From Gammaproteobacteria bacterium (GTDB lineage Bacteria; Pseudomonadota; Gammaproteobacteria; UBA9214), in contig DAOVVG010000131.1 in the NCBI GenBank assembly GCA_030632175.1, positions 1 through 7,069 of the forward strand: 7,069 nucleotides of DNA. Reading direction: 5' to 3'. A model generated the notes under the pieces. The model searched no databases. It saw nothing but the letters and a program-made list of their open reading frames with translations, and was not told where the DNA came from. Made by a program: the position numbers and the translations under genes. Positions 1-6,155 of the stretch are shown in pieces. Position 1 is the first letter of the stretch. Every line of letters starts with the position of its first letter.

Positions 1-19
1 AAACAGCCGTAAATATCCT

Positions 20-107
20 GGAGAGATGGCCGAGTGGTCGAAGGCGCACGCCTGGAAAGTGTGTATACGGCAACGTATCGAGGGTTCGAATCCCTCTCTC
101 TCCGCCA
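20..107 (+). tRNA. tRNA-Ser, anticodon GGA
   Basis: A complete class II (long variable arm) tRNA can be folded by eye. The acceptor stem GGAGAGA (20-26) pairs with TCTCTCC (97-103). The discriminator base is G104 and the CCA end (105-107) is encoded. The anticodon stem CACGC (47-51) pairs with GTGTG (59-63) around the loop CTGGAAA, giving anticodon GGA at 54-56, which reads UCC and UCU serine codons. The variable arm contains TATACG/CGTATC-type pairing around a GCAA loop, as expected for tRNA-Ser. The T-arm is GAGGG-TTCGAAT-CCCTC (80-96). No promoter is visible in the 19 bases before it, so it may be the last tRNA of a transcript starting outside the window. Confidence 0.97.
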
Positions 108-442
108 AATCACATTAATAACAAGCAGTTAGAGCCCATAAGAATCCCTCGATACGGTCAAGGTCTACAGAAAGAAATTTCCATATAATCAATTAGGAAA
201 GCTAATCGTGACTACTCTGAAAGTTGACATTTTCGCAGCCGTCTAGACACGATTTCTGACATCATTTTAAGACCGGTCCGTCATTGTAGAAGAACTCTGG
301 ATATTAATGGCAGTAACCCATGACACGGCTCATGGCCCTAAGACTCTGCGCGAGTAAATTGCTGTTCAAGGTAAGTTAGTGAAGCGATAGCGTTGTTTCG
401 CTTGCAGCTGCGGGTGCTATACAACAAGGTAACGTTGCTATC
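108..442. other. Gene-free stretch behind tRNA-Ser
   Basis: No convincing gene is present in these 335 bases. The DNA is AT-richer than the metabolic genes to the right. Three things are visible. An inverted 11-base copy of tRNA sequence (CCCTCGATACG, 146-156) lies downstream of the tRNA. A perfect TATAAT (184-189) and a perfect TTGACA (224-229) are present, but in the wrong order and without good partners, so no promoter is called. Short inverted repeats occur before the next ORF: AAGCGA (382-387) with TCGCTT close downstream, and CGATAGC (385-391) with GCTATCG (437-443); these share bases and would be alternative folds. Whether this is a decayed insertion or ordinary spacer cannot be told from the window alone. 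Confidence 0.5.
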
Positions 443-841
443 GTGGGACATGGCAATTTATTGTTCGACGAAGTCTCTTTTTATCCGGGTCCAAAGGACT
501 GGACCGAAGTTATTGGCGTGGGTCTGACTATTAACCAATCTAATGAATCTGCGATGCACAAAACATTGACTGCTCTGAGCGGTATCGTTACCTGTGTTAC
601 GAGGAGAGCGGCGACCAATATCTGCTGGTCAGTGCTGGCACACCTGCTGCTCGCAGGATTCCTGTTTTCCCAGCCTGTATCGGCGGCACCTGTGCATGGG
701 GTGCAGGAGATTGCTGAAGATAACGCCGTTATCAGCAGCCCGCAAACCACCATAAACACTGAGATTCGATTAGGCCTTTTCTTTCGCCAGATTCCTGTGG
801 GCTTCTGGGCACTATTATATTTTGGGGGTTACTATGGCTAG
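443..841 (+). CDS. Doubtful ORF, possible secreted or membrane protein
   Basis: This 132-codon open frame was not recognised. Read from the GTG at 443 it has no evident domain in the first third. Residues around 62-82 form a plausible secretion signal: a hydrophobic run (VLAHLLLAGFLF) preceded by a double arginine and followed by PVSAAP, which resembles a signal peptidase I site. The C-terminus has a second short hydrophobic stretch, GFWALLYFGGYYG. A signal sequence so far from the N-terminus suggests either a later start (ATG at codon 38, or GTG at codon 63) or that the frame is not a real gene. No good ribosome binding site precedes GTG 443. Its stop overlaps the ATG of a 25-codon frame at 834. 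It could be a chance ORF, a gene remnant or a small exported protein. Confidence 0.25.
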   Translation: MGHGNLLFDEVSFYPGPKDWTEVIGVGLTINQSNESAMHKTLTALSGIVTCVTRRAATNICWSVLAHLLLAGFLFSQPVSAAPVHGVQEIAEDNAVISSPQTTINTEIRLGLFFRQIPVGFWALLYFGGYYG

Positions 842-911
842 ACGAGTGTATGTCGATACTCAGGCGGACATGCCATTAACTCCATCAGTGCATATATGCA
901 AAGTGTCTTAA
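834..911 (+). other. 25-codon ORF abutting the 912-1250 gene
   Basis: An ATG at 834 lies about 5 bases after a purine-rich GGGGG and opens a 25-codon frame beginning MARRVYVDTQ. It overlaps the end of the preceding ORF by 8 bases. It stops at TAA 909-911, immediately before and in the same frame as the GTG that starts the next gene. It could be a leader peptide coupling translation into the downstream gene, the former N-terminus of that gene cut off by a stop, or chance. Nothing in the peptide itself was recognised. Confidence 0.15.
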
Positions 912-1250
912 GTGGGAATTGATTGGCAAACGTTAAGCATTACCCTGCTTGTGATTGGCGGCTTGTTATGGGTGGCTTACCGTGTCTATAAAAGTAAAAC
1001 AATTGACCATGATTTTAGTTGCGTAATAACCGGTGAACGATTTGGAGAGATTCAGATCGAACTAGACGGGCGGATTGCAAAAGCAGAATACGATGTTGGA
1101 ATGGGAGTCGATTTCGTAATTAACGTCTCTAATGTTGCCTGGGTGGATGGTATATCACCTGGCGCAGAAGAACGGTTAGAAATAATCGATCAATTAAAGC
1201 GCTGGGCTTCATCCAGAGGATCCAGCATTGAATTTGTAGATGACGCGTAA
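912..1250 (+). CDS. Small membrane-anchored protein of unknown function
   Basis: This 112-residue protein was not recognised. It has one clear transmembrane segment at about residues 8-23 (ITLLVIGGLLWVAY), followed at once by RVYKSK. By the positive-inside rule this puts the short N-terminus outside and the roughly 85-residue C-terminal part in the cytoplasm. That part alternates short beta-like stretches (EIQIELDGRI, DFVINVSNVAW) with a predicted amphipathic helix at about 84-100 (PGAEERLEIIDQLKRWA), so it looks like a small folded alpha/beta domain. The frame is closed by TAA directly before GTG 912, so no longer in-frame start exists unless that stop is an error. No strong ribosome binding site precedes the GTG, so translation may depend on coupling. 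It lies in the AT-richer zone behind the tRNA. Confidence 0.6.
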   Translation: MGIDWQTLSITLLVIGGLLWVAYRVYKSKTIDHDFSCVITGERFGEIQIELDGRIAKAEYDVGMGVDFVINVSNVAWVDGISPGAEERLEIIDQLKRWASSRGSSIEFVDDA

Positions 1251-1517
1251 AGAATCTAATAATTAAGAAACTAAATCGTCGGTCCTGCGTGATATTAGGG
1301 CGGGCCGAATGTATTTATCCGGTTGGCAGTCTTACTCAGTCCTGGATAGTTAACATGTGAATAAGAGATAGGTGTCCTCGAGCATGTGAAAATACATTCG
1401 TCAGGAAGCATCTTGGATACAGACAGTATGCTTCAGTCCGGAATGCAGAAGAAATTTGGCGTGACCAGCATCAACCGATGTCTCTTTCATATTTAATGCA
1501 ATATTATTTGCTCGTGA
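1251..1517. other. Intergenic stretch with inverted repeats
   Basis: These 267 bases separate two convergent genes. I see no supported gene; a 29-codon frame on the minus strand (1401-1490) lacks a ribosome binding site. Two perfect inverted repeats are present: CGAATGTATTT (1306-1316) with AAATACATTCG (1390-1400), 73 bases apart, and GAAGCAT (1405-1411) with ATGCTTC (1428-1434), loop 16. Neither has a T-tract that would make it an obvious intrinsic terminator. Confidence 0.5.
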
Positions 1518-1931
1518 CTAATCGTCGTCACATTCTTCAACTGCCTCAATAAACTTCATGCGTGCCGTTTCTTCAGTCATGCTCACCAGGTAGCCCTCTG
1601 ACCACGCCAGTAACGGTTGTACTTCCGAACGCCACGCTTCGGCATCATTGCCTGCGTAGAGCAGGACGGCATAGGGTTTGTGACATCCGGTAAAGTGCTG
1701 GAAACGCAGGCGTGCGTTTGTCAGTTCTCTTACCCGGTCAGGGAGACCACCCCTGGCGTCAATCTCTACCTGCGGGCACACCACCATGGCAAAGTCATCG
1801 GGTAGTTTGCCGAAGTTGTTTTGCCAGCGATTCAGCACCGCCGGGACGAACCCCGGGATGCGGGCTGCACTCCAGCTCTCGACATAGGGTGGGATACCCT
1901 CGATTTCCAGTTGGTCCGCTATCCGTCCCAT
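1518..1931 (-). CDS. Conserved-looking hypothetical protein, 137 aa
   Basis: The product was not recognised. The gene looks real: it has a good ribosome binding site (GGGAG, six bases before ATG on the minus strand), coding-like composition similar to the metabolic genes, and it begins at a divergent promoter region. The protein is soluble, with no signal peptide or membrane segment, and ends in an acidic tail (EECDDD). It contains Cys at 52, 83 and 134 and His at 79 and 84; the HFTGCHKP stretch (79-86) could be a functional site, but this is speculation. Tryptophans are frequent (W20, W36, W100, W110). It is divergent from the Lrp-type regulator across 163 bases, a usual arrangement for a regulator and its target, so the regulator may control it. 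Confidence 0.75.
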   Translation of the reverse strand: MGRIADQLEIEGIPPYVESWSAARIPGFVPAVLNRWQNNFGKLPDDFAMVVCPQVEIDARGGLPDRVRELTNARLRFQHFTGCHKPYAVLLYAGNDAEAWRSEVQPLLAWSEGYLVSMTEETARMKFIEAVEECDDD

Positions 1932-2094
1932 GATGTACTCCCGGTCTCGTTGCTCCTGCTGAATGGTGACTTCAGTCTATAGTAAAATTACATAAAAATA
2001 GCATTAAGTAGAAAATAACAATTGTATAACCCGAAAATACTGTTAGATTAGATAAAAATATCCTACTCATGTACGTATTGCGGGAAAATAATCT
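1932..2094. promoter_or_regulatory. Divergent AT-rich control region
   Basis: This spacer between two divergent genes is strongly AT-rich from about 1978 to 2065, unlike the genes on either side. It must hold both promoters. Candidate operator elements are the 8-base perfect palindrome ACAATTGT (2018-2025) and the inverted repeat GATA-AAAA-TATC (2051-2062). Lrp/AsnC regulators typically bind AT-rich, imperfectly palindromic DNA and often control their own gene, so autoregulation and control of the divergent gene are reasonable inferences. No match to the E. coli Lrp consensus good enough to call was found. Confidence 0.5.
2022..2049 (+). promoter_or_regulatory. Candidate sigma-70 promoter of the Lrp-type gene
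   Basis: TTGTAT (2022-2027) and TAGATT (2044-2049) are spaced by 16 bases and lie about 45 bases before the start codon. They match the -35 and -10 consensus at three and four of six positions, so the call is weak. The ACAATTGT palindrome overlaps the -35 element and the GATA/TATC repeat lies just after the -10, positions from which a bound regulator would repress. Confidence 0.25.
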
Positions 2095-2556
2095 ATGGAT
2101 TCAGTTGATCGGACAATCCTGAACCTGCTGCAGACTGACGCCAGCCTGGCCATCAAGGAAATCGCCGAACAAATTGCCCTGTCCGTCACGCCGTGCTGGA
2201 AACGCATCCAGAAACTAGAGGCACAGGGCTTCATACGTGCACGGGTTGCGTTGCTTGACCCAGAAAAGGTCAATGCCGATGTGACGGTGTTTGTCGCAAT
2301 AAAAACCAATCAACACACCACGGAATGGATTGACCGTTTCTCACGTGCGGTTAGTGACATGCCCGAGGTCATGGAAATCTACCGTATGAGCGGGGAGGTC
2401 GACTATTTGTTGAGGGTTGTTGTCAGTAGCATCGCTGCCTACGACGACTTCTACAAGAATCTGGTCGATCGTATTGAGTTGTCCAATGTCACATCAAGTT
2501 TTGCCATGGAGCAAATCAAGTACACCACAGCGCTGCCCATCAATACGGATGACTAG
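2095..2556 (+). CDS. Lrp/AsnC-family transcriptional regulator
   Basis: A 153-residue DNA-binding regulator of normal family length. Residues 3-50 form the N-terminal winged helix-turn-helix (DRTILNLLQTDASLAIKEIA, then LSVTPCWKRIQKLEAQGFI, where the recognition helix and the typical R-x-x-x-L-E-x-x-G-x-I pattern are clear). Residues 63-148 form the C-terminal RAM/AsnC effector and oligomerisation domain, with the characteristic MSGEVDYLLRVVV (98-110) and a final strand IKYTTALPI. Members usually form octamers or dimers of dimers and sense amino acids or related small molecules; the ligand here cannot be told. The start has only a weak ribosome binding site (CGGGA, about 9 bases upstream). It is divergent from the 137-aa hypothetical gene and upstream of the deacetylase gene on the same strand. 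Both are possible targets. Confidence 0.95.
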   Translation: MDSVDRTILNLLQTDASLAIKEIAEQIALSVTPCWKRIQKLEAQGFIRARVALLDPEKVNADVTVFVAIKTNQHTTEWIDRFSRAVSDMPEVMEIYRMSGEVDYLLRVVVSSIAAYDDFYKNLVDRIELSNVTSSFAMEQIKYTTALPINTDD

Positions 2557-2763
2557 ACGGTGTATTGTACCGGACACCTCTTCGATAGATGACGTTGAAC
2601 CGCTATGGTGTGTTGACTTGACCTCCGGGCGGTTATGGAGGAGAACCACAGAGTGCTTCTGGTAAAATAGAAGTTGAGCGACCTTGGCGGCGCGGTGCTG
2701 GGGACACTGACAGTATGAGAGTGATAACACAGTCTTTCACTATTTTTCCGAGAGGGTTAGTCC
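2557..2763. other. Spacer between regulator and deacetylase genes
   Basis: The 207 bases hold no supported gene. A small hairpin CCTCC (2622-2626) with GGAGG (2637-2641) has no T-tract. An extended -10 type promoter is called separately at 2660-2668. A second, weaker possibility is GGGACA (2701-2706) with GATAAC (2723-2728), spacing 16. The gap and these elements suggest the deacetylase gene has its own promoter rather than depending only on the regulator's transcript. Confidence 0.4.
2660..2668 (+). promoter_or_regulatory. Candidate extended -10 promoter for deacetylase gene
   Basis: TGGTAAAAT fits the extended -10 pattern TGnTATAAT with one mismatch in the hexamer. No -35 element is visible at the right distance, which extended -10 promoters can tolerate. 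Transcription would start near 2675, leaving a leader of about 90 bases before the ATG at 2764. Confidence 0.3.
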
Positions 2764-3681
2764 ATGAAGATCGCTTTCATTTCCCATCCTGATTGCGAAT
2801 TGCATGATACCGGTGCCGGACACCCAGAGTCTCCGGCACGTGTCAGGGCAGTGCTGGATTATCTGCCGACCAGGGATGTCTGGCAGCAGTTGGCGCAGCA
2901 TGAAGCGCCTCTGGCCAGTCGCGAACAGCTCATCCGGGTGCACGATAAGGGATACGTGGATGCGGTATTCGCAGCCGAACCATCCGAGGGTCGCGTTTAC
3001 CTGGATCCGGATACCAGCATGGCTCCACATTCGCTGAATGCGGCTTTACGTGCTGCCGGTTCCGTGGTCAAGGGTGTAGATCTTGTTATGTCCGGTGACG
3101 CGGATCATGTCTTTTGTTGTGTGCGCCCCTGTGGCCATCATGCCGAAGTCGCACGTCCGATGGGTTTTTGTTTGTTTAACAATATTGCCGTTGGTGCCCG
3201 TTATGCACAGGACCAGTATGGTTTGAAACGGGTCGCAATCGTTGACTTTGATGTACACCACGGTAACGGTACCGAGGATATCTTTCGCGACGATTCATCC
3301 GTGTTCTTCAGCTCCACCTTTCAGCACCCCTTCTATCCCGGCAGCGGGGCTGACACCGTATCCGATCATATCGTGAACGTCCCCTTGCCGGCAGGAACCC
3401 GGGGAGACCGGTTTCGTGCGGCCTTCGATGAGCAGATCCTGCCGGCACTGAACAGTTTCAAACCCGAGTTGCTGTTTATCTCCGCCGGGTTCGATGCGCA
3501 CGATGACGACCCGCTGGCACAGCTTTGCCTGGAGGAAGCGGACTTCGCCTGGGCCACCAAAAGGATCAGCGAGGTTGCCGATGAGTTTGCGCAGGGGCGT
3601 GTCGTCTCCGTGCTGGAGGGCGGTTACAGCCTGCCGGCACTGGCGCGCAGTGTGGAGGCGCACCTGCAGGCGATGTTGTAA
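2764..3681 (+). CDS. Histone-deacetylase-superfamily (AcuC/APAH-like) deacetylase
   Basis: A 305-residue zinc-dependent amide hydrolase of the arginase/deacetylase fold, resembling bacterial class II HDACs. Signature motifs appear in order: HPESPARV (20-27), the catalytic histidine pair in RPCGHHAE (121-128, H125-H126), GFCLFNN (134-140), DFDVHHGNGT (161-170) with zinc ligands D163 and H165, the third ligand D244 in SAGFDAH, and the transition-state tyrosine Y288 in LEGGYSL. No signal peptide is seen, so it acts in the cytoplasm. Substrates in bacteria include acetyl-lysine proteins such as acyl-CoA synthetases (as for AcuC) or acetylated polyamines; which applies here is not shown. The ribosome binding site AGAGGG lies 7 bases before ATG. 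The gene converges on the acyl-CoA synthetase gene 42 bases away. C123 replaces the usual proline in the RPPGHHA motif. Confidence 0.94.
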   Translation: MKIAFISHPDCELHDTGAGHPESPARVRAVLDYLPTRDVWQQLAQHEAPLASREQLIRVHDKGYVDAVFAAEPSEGRVYLDPDTSMAPHSLNAALRAAGSVVKGVDLVMSGDADHVFCCVRPCGHHAEVARPMGFCLFNNIAVGARYAQDQYGLKRVAIVDFDVHHGNGTEDIFRDDSSVFFSSTFQHPFYPGSGADTVSDHIVNVPLPAGTRGDRFRAAFDEQILPALNSFKPELLFISAGFDAHDDDPLAQLCLEEADFAWATKRISEVADEFAQGRVVSVLEGGYSLPALARSVEAHLQAML

Positions 3682-3695
3682 TTTCTGGAACGGTC

Positions 3696-3714
3696 GCCGG
3701 GAGACACTTCCGGT
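3696..3714. terminator. Possible weak terminator between convergent genes
   Basis: In the 42-base gap between convergent stop codons, CCGGGA (3697-3702) pairs with TTCCGG (3708-3713), with one G-T pair and a 5-base loop; a further G-T pair can close it. The following plus-strand sequence is only weakly T-rich and no T-tract is seen on the minus strand, so function as a bidirectional terminator is uncertain. Confidence 0.3.
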
Positions 3715-3723
3715 AACGGTTGT

Positions 3724-5220
3724 TTATGTGAGGCCGAGTGCCTTGGGGAGGGTGTTGCGGTTTACCTTTCCGCTGGGGCCATGCGGAAGCTCGGTGACGA
3801 TATGTACTTTTACGGGCACCATGAAGCGGGGCAGTTTCTCCCGGCACTGGTCAAGAATCTCCGCTTCATCCAGGGCACCATTCTGAACAACAGCGGCATG
3901 TACCACTTCACCATAGATAGTGTCTGGGACTCCGAATGCAGCTGCTTCCCTGACTCCTACAATATTAAGAAGCACATCGTCAATTTGTGCAGGGGAAATC
4001 TTCTCACCACCGCGGTTAATGAGTTCCTTCAGACGTCCCAGTAACGTAATAAATCCATTTTCGTCAATCTCGCCGAGGTCCCCGGTACGGAGGTACCCGT
4101 TGGCGAAGGCGCTTGCGTTGGCCTCGGGGTTGTCGAGGTATCCGTTCATGACGTTTTCACCGCGGATGGCGACTTCGCCTTTTTCGCCGGTTGCCAGGAT
4201 GTTTCCTTCCGGGCCCAGGATTACAACCTCGACGCCGGTGCCCTGGCCGACTGACCCGGTGACGCGATCCGCTGGTGGCAGCGGGTTGGATGCAATCTGG
4301 TGAGCGGCTTCGGTCATGCCGTAGGCTTCCAGCAAGGGAGCGCCGAGCAGTTCCTCAATCCTGGTCTGTGTTTCCGGTGCAAGGAATGAGCTGCATGATC
4401 GAATAAAGCGGAATTGCTCTTCGGGTATGTCCTGCATTGCGGCATTCCCGAGGAGGATCTGGTGTATCGATGGCACAGCCGTGTACCAGGTCGGTTTTTC
4501 TGCAAGCGTCCATTCCACGAAATGGCTGGCTGAGAACCTGGGTGCGATGATCACGCGTCCACCACTGTAAAGTGTGGCAAGGAGTGCGGCTACCAGGCCG
4601 TGTACATGGAACAACGGCATCACCAGCAATGTCGAGTCATCTGGCGACAGCTTGTAGGTGGCTATGATGTTGTTAATCGAGGCGAGCAGGTTTGCATGAC
4701 TGAGAGGTACCCACTTGGGCTTGCCGGTTGTCCCGCTGGTTTGCAGCAGCAACGCAATAGAGTCAGCGTCGGGAGCCTGGTTTCTGGTCGAGTCACCCTC
4801 GGGCATTCCGTCGATGTGTAAATCCGGATGCATGCTCCAGCAGGGTATGCCAACGCGTGTAGCTGCTTCACGCAGAGCGCCAGGGCCGGGTGGAATAATG
4901 AGTGCACCCGGTTGCTCATCGGCCATTGGTTCAGCGGCAAGATCTGCCGTCAGGGCCGGGTTAAGCGGCATGGCAGGAATACCGTTCCAGGCGAGCGCAA
5001 GAAATGAAACTACAAACTCCGGACAGTTCGAGAAGGAGAGTGCAATCGGACGGTTCTTCGGCCAGTCGGCGGTGGCCGACTGAATGGACTCGGCCGTCTT
5101 TATGACCGCATCCAGCAGCTGGCCATAGGTCAGGCTCAGCCCGCCGCCGGGTACGGTAAGCGCAATCTTATCCGCATTCTCCCGTGCGGTTTGTTCAAGA
5201 ATTCGAAGTGAGTTGGTCAT
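3724..5220 (-). CDS. AMP-forming acyl-CoA synthetase, Pcs60/AAE3 (oxalyl-CoA synthetase-like) branch
   Basis: A 498-residue adenylate-forming ligase that should activate a carboxylic acid to acyl-AMP and then acyl-CoA. Motifs in order: P-loop A3 QTSGTTGKPKWVPLSH (160-175), MPLFHVHGL (201-209), A5 LEAYGMTEAAHQ (297-308), A7 YLRTGDLGEID (376-386), A8 hinge GRLKELINRGGEKISP (395-410) and A10 PHGPSGKVNR (479-488) with catalytic K485. The stretches MPLFHVHGL, PRFSASHF and WYTAVPSIHQILL closely resemble remembered yeast Pcs60 and plant AAE3 sequences, which are oxalyl-CoA synthetases. Oxalate is thus a candidate substrate, but another short acid is possible. Two oddities: W170 stands where the P-loop normally has Gly (PKGV), and no strong ribosome binding site precedes ATG 5220. 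It is last of three minus-strand genes, 66 bases after the alpha/beta hydrolase, and converges with the deacetylase gene. Confidence 0.94.
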   Translation of the reverse strand: MTNSLRILEQTARENADKIALTVPGGGLSLTYGQLLDAVIKTAESIQSATADWPKNRPIALSFSNCPEFVVSFLALAWNGIPAMPLNPALTADLAAEPMADEQPGALIIPPGPGALREAATRVGIPCWSMHPDLHIDGMPEGDSTRNQAPDADSIALLLQTSGTTGKPKWVPLSHANLLASINNIIATYKLSPDDSTLLVMPLFHVHGLVAALLATLYSGGRVIIAPRFSASHFVEWTLAEKPTWYTAVPSIHQILLGNAAMQDIPEEQFRFIRSCSSFLAPETQTRIEELLGAPLLEAYGMTEAAHQIASNPLPPADRVTGSVGQGTGVEVVILGPEGNILATGEKGEVAIRGENVMNGYLDNPEANASAFANGYLRTGDLGEIDENGFITLLGRLKELINRGGEKISPAQIDDVLLNIVGVREAAAFGVPDTIYGEVVHAAVVQNGALDEAEILDQCREKLPRFMVPVKVHIVTELPHGPSGKVNRNTLPKALGLT

Positions 5221-5286
5221 GATTTTGCTGTATACGTTGTAGTTTTGCAGCGTATGTTACCTTCTTGATCAGCAATTTTCAGTTAA

Positions 5287-6108
5287 CTAGCCTGGCGCGC
5301 TGCAGTGCTGCTGAATAAACCCGGCAATTGCCTTGTAGGCCTCCGGGTCCTGGCTCAGAAAGTTATGACCTCCCTTGAAGAAGCGTAATTCTGCATCGGT
5401 AATTCGCCCGTGAAGGTTTCTGACCACATCCGGTCTGGCCTGCCTGTCGAATTCTCCACCGCAAACCAGCGTCGGTACCTGGATAGACGGCAGACGGTCA
5501 AAGGTGTTGTGATGACTGCGGGCCTCGATCTGGCGGGTGATGCCGGTAATGCCGCCGTGTTCCGAGAGAAAGGGTGAGGCGTTCGCGGCCGATTCCTTCA
5601 GCATGCCCTCGGTTTCCTCGGGATTCTCGGCCTGCCAGGTTTCGTTGAAACGGTCATCTCCGATCGCAAGCATCTTTCGCGAACGCTCTGCCGGGGACAA
5701 GCCGGACAACTCATGGATAGGGTAGGACGAACCGCCCGCACCACCGGCCGCCGTGCAGCAGAGTACCAGGCTGCGCACCCGTTGCGGATACCTTATCGCC
5801 AGTTCCTGCGCGACCATGCCGCCAAAGGACACGCCGATGACGTGGGCGCCTTCCCGGTTAACGGCATCCATGACCGCCGTTGCGTCCTGCGCATACTGCG
5901 CCATGGTGTATGGCTCGTCGGGTTTGTCTGTGAGTCCGGTGCCGCGCTGGTCGAACGCCAGGATCTCGAATTTGTCGGCAAGGTAACTGTCGAATACGGT
6001 TGACGGGCTGCGCAGGTCGCCACCGACACCGCCAAGAAACACCACCGGGCAGCCCGTTCCCCTCTGCTGGTAATGAATATTGATGTCCGTGGTTTTAATG
6101 AAGGGCAT
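5287..6108 (-). CDS. Alpha/beta hydrolase (enol-lactonase/esterase type)
   Basis: A 273-residue single-domain alpha/beta hydrolase. The nucleophile elbow is GVSFGGM (92-98) with Ser94. The acid is probably D221 in GGEFDRQARP, and the base is H248 in GGHNFL. The usual oxyanion HG motif is replaced by LGGVGGD (25-31), and FDQRGTGLTDKP (52-63) is the standard strand-turn after it. Overall architecture resembles 3-oxoadipate enol-lactonases and related esterases, thioesterases and C-C hydrolases; sequence alone does not fix the substrate. It lacks a signal peptide and should be cytoplasmic. It lies 47 bases after the formylglutathione hydrolase and 66 bases before the synthetase, so co-transcription is likely. 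A thioesterase acting on a CoA or glutathione ester would fit this setting, but that is inference. The ribosome binding site is weak (GGAAACGG near ATG). Confidence 0.9.
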   Translation of the reverse strand: MPFIKTTDINIHYQQRGTGCPVVFLGGVGGDLRSPSTVFDSYLADKFEILAFDQRGTGLTDKPDEPYTMAQYAQDATAVMDAVNREGAHVIGVSFGGMVAQELAIRYPQRVRSLVLCCTAAGGAGGSSYPIHELSGLSPAERSRKMLAIGDDRFNETWQAENPEETEGMLKESAANASPFLSEHGGITGITRQIEARSHHNTFDRLPSIQVPTLVCGGEFDRQARPDVVRNLHGRITDAELRFFKGGHNFLSQDPEAYKAIAGFIQQHCSAPG

Positions 6109-6155
6109 AACCGTTTCCGTTTGTTACGTGTGACTCTCCCGGTGTGTTGTTGTCA

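Noticed and set aside
224..253. Perfect TTGACA at 224-229 as a promoter for the ORF at 443
   Set aside because: The best -10 at usual spacing (CACGAT, 248-253) matches only three of six positions, and the ORF itself is doubtful.
481..759. Minus-strand 92-codon frame opposite the 443-841 ORF
   Set aside because: No ribosome binding site, no recognisable domain, and it lies opposite another doubtful frame; it looks like a chance open frame.
1401..1490. 29-codon minus-strand frame starting MKETSVDAGH
   Set aside because: Short, no ribosome binding site, and it overlaps inverted repeats that may explain the base pattern.
3494..3886. Plus-strand 130-codon frame spanning the end of the deacetylase gene and the 3' end of the synthetase gene
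   Set aside because: It overlaps two well-supported genes in other frames, and its arginine- and cysteine-rich product is typical of a shadow frame.
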